64,000 nucleotides of DNA, taken from Stenotrophomonas sp. ESTM1D_MKCIP4_1. GTDB taxonomy: Bacteria > Pseudomonadota > Gammaproteobacteria > Xanthomonadales > Xanthomonadaceae. Under the pieces are notes generated by a model. The model was not told the DNA's origin and did not search any database. It saw only the letters and a list, made by a program, of their open reading frames with translations. Below, piece after piece: positions 59,409 through 64,000 of the stretch; positions within the stretch are counted from its first letter, which is position 1, and each line of letters opens with the position of its first letter. The stretch is from the NCBI RefSeq assembly GCF_003086895.1, contig NZ_CP026004.1, positions 4,298,684 through 4,362,683 of the forward strand, read 5' to 3'. The position numbers were made by a program, and so were the translations under genes.

Positions 59409-59918
59409 TCAACGCAGGTGCGGAATCACCTGGGCCAGCAGATGCGCATCCTTCAGCGCGCCGTGCAGGCCTCGCGTGCCGTGAATGCGCAGGCGCTGCA
59501 GCACATCGTCCAGTTTGTTGCCCTGCCCAGGCCAGCGCCTACGCGCCAGCTTCAGGCTGCAGGTGATGCGGCAGTACTGCGCCAGGGTGCCGGGCATGCC
59601 GGCCAGGCGCAGCTCGTTGTCGAGGAAGCCCACATCGAAGGTGGCGTTGTGCGCGACCATCTCGCTGCCACGCAGGAATTCCAGCAGCTCGGCGGCCTTG
59701 CTGGAGAACAGCGGCTTGCCCACCAGCATTGCATCACTGATGCCATGCACGCGCTGCGCGCCCCAGTCCACCGAGCGCTGCGGCTGCAGGTAGGTGTGGA
59801 ACTGGCGGCCGGTCAGCTGGCCATCGATCAGTTCCACCGCACCGATTTCGATGACCCGGTGGCCCATGCGATGGGAAATGCCGGTGGTTTCGGTATCCAG
59901 TGCGACGATGCGACTCAT
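59409..59918 (-). CDS. Short DnaQ-like 3'-5' exonuclease
   Basis: 169 residues, a complete DEDDh exonuclease domain. Motif I VALDTETTGI, motif II HNATFDVGFLD, motif III HGALKDAHLLAQV (H and D). It covers only the catalytic domain of the PolIII epsilon subunit and lacks the C-terminal segment that binds the alpha subunit, so it is either a stand-alone exonuclease (RNase T/ExoX-like) or a shortened epsilon paralogue. Monocistronic. Confidence 0.82.
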   Translation of the reverse strand: MSRIVALDTETTGISHRMGHRVIEIGAVELIDGQLTGRQFHTYLQPQRSVDWGAQRVHGISDAMLVGKPLFSSKAAELLEFLRGSEMVAHNATFDVGFLDNELRLAGMPGTLAQYCRITCSLKLARRRWPGQGNKLDDVLQRLRIHGTRGLHGALKDAHLLAQVIPHLR

Positions 59919-59975
59919 GCGGGGGGATGTGTCCTGTTGCGTGCTGTGGTGATTTTCGCATGCTTGCCGCAGAGG

Positions 59976-59999
59976 CAGTCGAGCGCCGCTCGACTCTAC
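59976..59999. repeat. Single GTAG REP/SMAG-like element
   Basis: CAGTCGAGCGCCGCTCGACTCTAC is the minus-strand form of GTAGAGTCGAGC... with a different loop (GGC). It lies between the LysR gene 3' end and the exonuclease start, both on the minus strand. Confidence 0.8.
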
Positions 60000-60006
60000 A
60001 AGGGCG

Positions 60007-60900
60007 TTACCCCAACACCTCCACCACCCAGTCGATGAACACCCGCAGCCGCTGGCTCATGTGCCGGTTCGGCGGAAACATCACGTGCATCGGCATCGGT
60101 GGCAGTTGCCAGTCCTGCAGCACCGGCTGCAGTTCGCCGCGGGCCACGTGCGGCTGCGCCATGTAGCTGGGCAGCGCGACCACGCCCAGCCCTGCCACGC
60201 CGGCGGCCAGGTAGGCATTGCCATCATCGAAGCCCACGGCGTGGCGGCCCTGCACTTCGATGCGCTCCTGCCCACGCTGGGCCGTGAACACACGTGCGCG
60301 CCCCGTGCGCGGGCTGAGGAAGCCGACCATGTGGTGGTCAGGCCCTTCCAGCGCGCGCGGGTGGTCCGGCGCACCGAAGCGCTGCAGGTAAGCGGGGCTG
60401 GCGTGGAAGCCGATCGACAGGCTGGCCAGCGGCCGCGCCACCAGTGCCGGATCCACCGGTGTTCCGCCACGGATCACGCAGTCCACGTTGTCGGCGATGA
60501 CGTCGATCTCGCGGTCGCTGACGCCGATGTCCAGCTGGATGTCCGGATAGCACGCGTGAAAGTCCGGCAGTGCGGGCACCAGCCGCAGCCGCGCATATGG
60601 CCCCGGCACGTCGATGCGCAGGCGCCCGCGTGGCTGCCTGGCCGCATCGCCCAGACCGCCTTCCACCTCTTCCAGTTCGGCCAGCAGGCGAGCGATGCGC
60701 GGGTAGTAGGCGGCGCCATCGGCGGTGACGCTGACCCGCCGCGTGGTGCGGTTGAGCAACCGCAGCCGCAGGTGCGCCTCCAGCTGCTGCACCAGCTGGG
60801 TGACCGTGGTGCGGCTGACCTGCAGGGTGTGCGCGGCGCGGGTGAAGCTGCCGGTTTCCACTACGCGGGCAAAAGCCCGCATCGCCTCGAAACGGTCCAT
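60007..60900 (-). CDS. LysR-family transcriptional regulator
   Basis: 297 residues from ATG 60900. Winged helix: MDRFEAMRAFARVVETGSFT, then AAHTLQVSRTTVTQLVQQLE and NRTTRRVSVTADG. A periplasmic-binding-like effector domain follows (RLRIDVPGPYARLRLVPALP). This is the common CrgA/DsdC-like subgroup with the LNRTTRRV linker. Divergent from the RidA-family gene with about 108 bases between, so it probably regulates that gene and itself. Upstream, the sequence TTGATTGTTGATTCC-like A/T-rich stretch (60918-60940) is a possible binding site. Confidence 0.9.
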   Translation of the reverse strand: MDRFEAMRAFARVVETGSFTRAAHTLQVSRTTVTQLVQQLEAHLRLRLLNRTTRRVSVTADGAAYYPRIARLLAELEEVEGGLGDAARQPRGRLRIDVPGPYARLRLVPALPDFHACYPDIQLDIGVSDREIDVIADNVDCVIRGGTPVDPALVARPLASLSIGFHASPAYLQRFGAPDHPRALEGPDHHMVGFLSPRTGRARVFTAQRGQERIEVQGRHAVGFDDGNAYLAAGVAGLGVVALPSYMAQPHVARGELQPVLQDWQLPPMPMHVMFPPNRHMSQRLRVFIDWVVEVLG

Positions 60901-61008
60901 GACCAGGCCGTGATTGTTTGGAATCAACAATCAATCTAGGCCGATAATCGCCGTTTATCCAGACAGACCCGGCGCGCACCATGGAGACCTTCCCAATGGA
61001 GCCTGCCC

Positions 61009-61398
61009 ATGACTCACCGCGACGTGGTCTTTCCCGCTGGCCGCCAGGCGATTTACGAGCGCAACCGCTACTCGCCGGCCATCCGTTCCAATGGCTTCCT
61101 GTTCGTCTCCGGCCAGGTCGGCAGCCGCGAGGACGGCTCACCCGAGCCGCACTTTGAAATGCAGGTCCGCCGCGCTTTCGACAATCTCAATGCCGTGCTG
61201 GCAGCCGCTGGCTGCACGTTCGATGATGTGATCGACGTAACCGTGTTCATGGTCGATCCGGAAACCAACTTCGAGAAAGCCTGGGCCATCGTGCCCGAGT
61301 ACTGGGGCGAAGCGCCGCACCCGACCCTGACCGGCATCGGCGTGACCTGGCTGTATGGGTTCCAGTTCGAGATCAAGGTGATCGCGAAGCTGCCGTAA
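61009..61398 (+). CDS. RidA-family (YjgF/YER057c/UK114) protein
   Basis: 129 residues. YSPAIRSNGFLFVSGQVGSR is the RidA opening, and NLNAVLAAAGCTFDDVIDVTVFM the core. Near the C-terminus the conserved Arg of true RidA (RxxVEV) is replaced: GIGVTWLYGFQFEIKVIA. It may therefore belong to one of the Rid2-Rid7 groups rather than be an enamine deaminase. Divergent from the LysR gene. Confidence 0.86.
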   Translation: MTHRDVVFPAGRQAIYERNRYSPAIRSNGFLFVSGQVGSREDGSPEPHFEMQVRRAFDNLNAVLAAAGCTFDDVIDVTVFMVDPETNFEKAWAIVPEYWGEAPHPTLTGIGVTWLYGFQFEIKVIAKLP

Positions 61399-61406
61399 GC
61401 GGCACG

Positions 61407-61428
61407 GGGCCCCTGCATCAAGGGGCCC
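61407..61428. terminator. GC hairpin between convergent genes
   Basis: GGGCCCCT and AGGGGCCC form an 8-base-pair stem with a 6-base loop, 9 bases beyond the RidA stop and 26 bases before the AAA gene stop. No T tract follows on either strand, so termination is only probable. Confidence 0.45.
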
Positions 61429-61453
61429 GGACTGCTGTGTCCAGCGTGTAGTG

Positions 61454-63013
61454 TCAGGTCAGCACGGCGCGGCGTGGGCGCGTGGCGGTCACGCCCGTGC
61501 CGCCAGCAATCGGTTCGCCGGAGGCGGGGACAGCGCGTTCGCGGCCCCAGGCACGGATGCCTTCGATCTGCTCCGGTGTAGTACGCGACAACGGCACGAC
61601 GTTCTGGAAGCTGCGACGGAACAGCGCATCGCTGACGGCTCCATCGCCGTTGAGGTACGCCTCCTTGACCACTTCGCGAACGGCCGATTCCAGATCCGAA
61701 CCGGCAAAGCCCTCGGACAGGTCGACCAGTTCATCCAGCAGGGCGTCGCTCAGCGCGCCCTGCTGCAGGCCACGGCGCGCATAGATGCCGATGATGTCGC
61801 GGCGCTCGTCCGGGGTCGGCAGGTCGACGAAGAACAGCTCATCGAAGCGGCCACGGCGCAGCAGCTCCGGCGGCAGGCGCGAGACATCGTTGGCGGTGGC
61901 CACGACGAACACGCGGGTGCGCGCTTCCTGCAGCCAGTACAGGAACTGGCCGACCAGGCGGGTGGACGTGCCACCATCGCCGCCACCGGTGGCGCCGGCC
62001 AGGCCTTTTTCGATCTCGTCGATCCACAGCACGCACGGTGCCACGTGATCCGCCGTGGCCAGCGCTTCCTTCAAGCGACCTTCGCTCTGGCCCAGGTACT
62101 GGCCATGGATGGTGGACAGGTCCAGTCGGTACAGCGGCAGCTGCCAGTCATGCGCGATGGCCTTGGCCGACAGCGACTTGCCGCAGCCTGGCACACCCAC
62201 CAGCAACACCCCGCGCGGCGGACGGATGCCACGCTCGCGCAGATCGGCGGTCAGCAGCGGACGCTCACGCTGCAGCCAGGCCTTCAGGCCGCCGAGCCCG
62301 CCCACGCTCAGTTCCGCACCCCGCACCGACACGCGTTCGATACCGGAGATATCGGCGAAGATGCGGTCCTTGGCGTGGGTCAGGTCGACCATGTCGGCCT
62401 TGCGGATGCTGCCGTTGACCAGCAGCGTGGCAATGATGTTCTCCGCTTCCAGGCGCGATACGCCGGCCAGGATCGCCGCCGCACGGGCTACGTCCGCATC
62501 GTCCCATTCAATGCTGAACTGGCCGCGGTAAGGATCGATCTGCTCGCGGATGATCGCGGCCATTTCATCTTCGTTCGGCGCCGACAGCACCAGGGACATG
62601 CCCAGGCGCTGCAGTTGGCCGAACACCGGCTTGCTGGTCACCACCACCATCGAGCCGCCGTGGTCGGCCGCCAGCATCGCCACATCGATCAGCTGGCGCG
62701 CGGACGCGGTGTCGTCTTCCAGATCGGCCACTTCGGTCAGCACGAAGCTCAGGTTCTGGCGCTGGGTCATCTGCTGGCTGGCGAAGTCCACCGCGCCGAT
62801 CACCGAGCGGTCCTCGTTGACCACGCGCCCGGTGGACAGTTCACGGGTGCCCTGCGACAACGTGTGCACGTAGAACGGGGCGTTCAGGCCACCGGCCACG
62901 TCACGCAGGATGTCCAGCACGCGCGCGCGCTCGGTGCTGCGGATGGAAATGAAGGGCACGCGCGCCTTCAGGTAGCGGGTCAGCGTGGCTTTGAATTCCT
63001 GGGTATCGCTCAT
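61454..63013 (-). CDS. Ycf46-like AAA+ ATPase
   Basis: 519 residues. Residues 1-230 form a degenerate RecA-like domain (RYLKARVPFISIRSTERARV, VLTEVADLEDD) as in cyanobacterial/chloroplast Ycf46. Residues 260-500 are a full AAA module: Walker A LLVGVPGCGKS (270-280), Walker B VLWIDEIEK (328-336), sensor VVATANDVSRLP, and arginine finger in LLRRGRFDELFF. It is probably a hexameric remodelling ATPase; substrate unknown. Start ATG 63013 is 2 bases after the upstream stop. It is the last gene of an operon with three uncharacterised proteins. Confidence 0.88.
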   Translation of the reverse strand: MSDTQEFKATLTRYLKARVPFISIRSTERARVLDILRDVAGGLNAPFYVHTLSQGTRELSTGRVVNEDRSVIGAVDFASQQMTQRQNLSFVLTEVADLEDDTASARQLIDVAMLAADHGGSMVVVTSKPVFGQLQRLGMSLVLSAPNEDEMAAIIREQIDPYRGQFSIEWDDADVARAAAILAGVSRLEAENIIATLLVNGSIRKADMVDLTHAKDRIFADISGIERVSVRGAELSVGGLGGLKAWLQRERPLLTADLRERGIRPPRGVLLVGVPGCGKSLSAKAIAHDWQLPLYRLDLSTIHGQYLGQSEGRLKEALATADHVAPCVLWIDEIEKGLAGATGGGDGGTSTRLVGQFLYWLQEARTRVFVVATANDVSRLPPELLRRGRFDELFFVDLPTPDERRDIIGIYARRGLQQGALSDALLDELVDLSEGFAGSDLESAVREVVKEAYLNGDGAVSDALFRRSFQNVVPLSRTTPEQIEGIRAWGRERAVPASGEPIAGGTGVTATRPRRAVLT

Positions 63014-63015
63014 CG

Positions 63016-63561
63016 TCAACTCAACAGAAGCCGGCGCCGGGAAGGCGCGGACGCGCCCTGCGGCGCGGCGGCGGAAAGAGGGGGAGGTGCGGACGCGTCG
63101 GCGGCGACCGGCCGGAACTGGCGCAGATCATGATGACGCAGGGTCTGCAGCAGGCTGTCGGCCCGTTCGCGGCGGGCGCTGCCTTCCAGGCTCTGCTGCA
63201 TCTGCGCGGCCACCTTGTCCAGGCTGTCACGCAGGTGACTGCGCAGCACTTCCGGCAGCGAGACCAGATTGGCCAAGCGGTACAGCAGGGCAAAATGGCG
63301 GCGGGCGTCGAGCAGCGCTCGCACCACGTCCACGTCGTGGCGGCTGTGCGCGAAGCTGCGGTCCAGCCTCGCACCGCAGTCCTGCAGGCGGCGGTCGAAC
63401 ACCGCCTGCATGCGTTCGCTGAACAGATTGGCGACGCCGGGGGTCCAGTCCAGGCGCCCGGCGGCCATCGCCTGCAGGGCCGCCTCGTCCTCGCCACCGC
63501 TGGCGAACACATCCAGCCAGCGGCTCCATTCGGCGTAGCTGTGCGGGGCGGGCGTGGCCAT
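63016..63561 (-). CDS. Helical protein of unknown function in the AAA operon
   Basis: 181 residues. MATPAPHSYAEWSRWLDVFA and several amphipathic helices (FSERMQAVFDRRLQD, SLDKVAAQMQQSLEGSA), then an Ala/Pro-rich low-complexity tail (ASAPPPLSAAAPQGASAP) ending in a basic SRRRLLLS. No signal peptide or membrane span. It is 2 bases from the AAA gene, and 5 bases from the small gene upstream, so all are one transcript. Possibly a substrate or adaptor of the ATPase. Confidence 0.7.
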   Translation of the reverse strand: MATPAPHSYAEWSRWLDVFASGGEDEAALQAMAAGRLDWTPGVANLFSERMQAVFDRRLQDCGARLDRSFAHSRHDVDVVRALLDARRHFALLYRLANLVSLPEVLRSHLRDSLDKVAAQMQQSLEGSARRERADSLLQTLRHHDLRQFRPVAADASAPPPLSAAAPQGASAPSRRRLLLS

Positions 63562-63566
63562 CCTGC

Positions 63567-63755
63567 TCAGCGCTTGCGACGGACGAAGCCGGTGGCCGGC
63601 AGCAGGTCCCAGGCTGGCAACGCGCCGGCCAGCGCCTGCTGTTCCGGGGCAGGCGGCAGTTCCGCTGCAGCCGGCACGGCCAACGGAAGCACGGGCGGCG
63701 TACCAGGCAGCGGTGGCGGTGCGCCGGTGGCGCCATCAAGCAGTTGTCGGGTCAT
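63567..63755 (-). CDS. Small proline-rich protein in the AAA operon
   Basis: 62 residues from ATG 63755, preceded by GAGGAG. MTRQLLDGATGAPPPLPGTP, then PVLPLAVPAAAELPPAPEQ, ending in DLLPATGFVRRKR. Proline/alanine-rich and probably disordered, with a compact basic end. It lies 10 bases after the edge gene. Not recognised; too short and disordered to assign. Confidence 0.65.
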   Translation of the reverse strand: MTRQLLDGATGAPPPLPGTPPVLPLAVPAAAELPPAPEQQALAGALPAWDLLPATGFVRRKR

Positions 63756-63765
63756 GTGCGGCTCC

Positions 63766-64000
63766 TCAGGCAGTGGCAAGCAGGCGACGGGCGGTGTCAT
63801 GCCCACCCAGGGTGAACTGTTCCGGGCTGATCGATTCCAGCAGCGCGGTCAGCGTTTCCGATTCGGCGTCCCGACGTGCCAGCTCGCGACGCAGTTCCAC
63901 TGCTTCGGCCAGGCAGGCCTTGAGGCGCTGCTGGCAGGCCTGGCGTGCCTGGGCGAATCGCTCACGCACCTGCGCACGCTGCTTGTCGAGGTTCTTGTAG
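63766..64000 (-). CDS. C-terminus of a coiled-coil protein cut by the window edge
   Basis: About 77 C-terminal residues are present; the start lies beyond the right edge. The sequence is a long charged heptad helix (LDKQRAQVRERFAQARQACQ, RLKACLAEAVELRRELARRD), then a short domain SISPEQFTLGGHDTARRLLATA. It is the first visible gene of the operon leading to the AAA+ ATPase. The fold suggests an oligomerising or filament-forming protein. Confidence 0.6.
   Translation of the reverse strand, partial: YKNLDKQRAQVRERFAQARQACQQRLKACLAEAVELRRELARRDAESETLTALLESISPEQFTLGGHDTARRLLATA

Noticed and set aside
1..64000. CRISPR array, tRNA, rRNA, prophage or insertion sequence
   Set aside because: No regularly spaced repeats, cloverleaf sequence, integrase or transposase frame was seen on either strand. 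The repeats found are isolated palindromes.

Overview
The window is GC-rich, densely packed chromosomal DNA from a gammaproteobacterium of the Xanthomonadaceae, most likely Stenotrophomonas (S. maltophilia group). The evidence is a Xanthomonas-type aryl-polyene (xanthomonadin-like) pigment cluster, Xanthomonas/Caulobacter-type TonB-dependent sugar uptake genes, intergenic GTAG-headed REP/SMAG-like stem-loops, and a candidate sX13-type small RNA beside polA. No prophage, insertion sequence, CRISPR array, rRNA or tRNA was seen.

Layout. 1-8.0 kb: edge-truncated acyl-CoA synthetase-like gene, mgtE, a Kef-type K+/H+ antiporter, a 1112-residue membrane-anchored ankyrin protein and ycgL. 8.2-9.2 kb: two small exported proteins. 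9.2-25.6 kb: one long minus-strand operon for an aryl polyene. Its gene order follows the apeC-to-apeR order of known APE clusters. It adds a flavin-dependent halogenase, an MIO ammonia-lyase and a fused acyl-ACP ligase/dehydratase. 25.8-28.3 kb: a cyanide-insensitive-type bd oxidase (cioAB). 28.5-29.7 kb: an ECF sigma factor between two small membrane proteins. 29.9-34.8 kb: S9 peptidase, Nudix hydrolase, membrane protein, hemF and a YetF-like protein. 34.9-38.3 kb: the sX13-like RNA, polA and a DUF2782-type lipoprotein. 38.5-41.4 kb: AraC-type regulator, UspA, a SUKH-like pair and a small tyrosine-phosphatase-like protein. 41.5-47.2 kb: uvrD, a flavoprotein, cardiolipin synthase, rpmG and rpmB.

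47.4-57.8 kb is a catabolic island that reads as an oxidative (De Ley-Doudoroff-like) galactose/galactonate route. It has a TonB receptor, an SDR dehydrogenase, DgoK kinase, and a DgoA aldolase fused to an SMP-30 lactonase on the minus strand. A DapA-family protein and a galactonate-dehydratase-like enolase-superfamily enzyme lie on the plus strand, followed by an MFS transporter and an IclR regulator. Near-identical palindromes (half site TAGCAA) stand in all three control regions and are the best candidate for the IclR operator.

57.9-61.4 kb: a GT1 glycosyltransferase, a structured minus-strand RNA or terminator, a DnaQ-like exonuclease, and a LysR regulator divergent from a RidA-family gene. 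61.4-64.0 kb: the 3' part of an operon with a Ycf46-like AAA+ ATPase, two proteins of unknown function and the tail of a coiled-coil protein cut by the window edge. This is the least understood set and the best candidate for an uncharacterised system.

Starts were chosen by family alignment from memory, Shine-Dalgarno spacing and operon overlap. No database search was possible.
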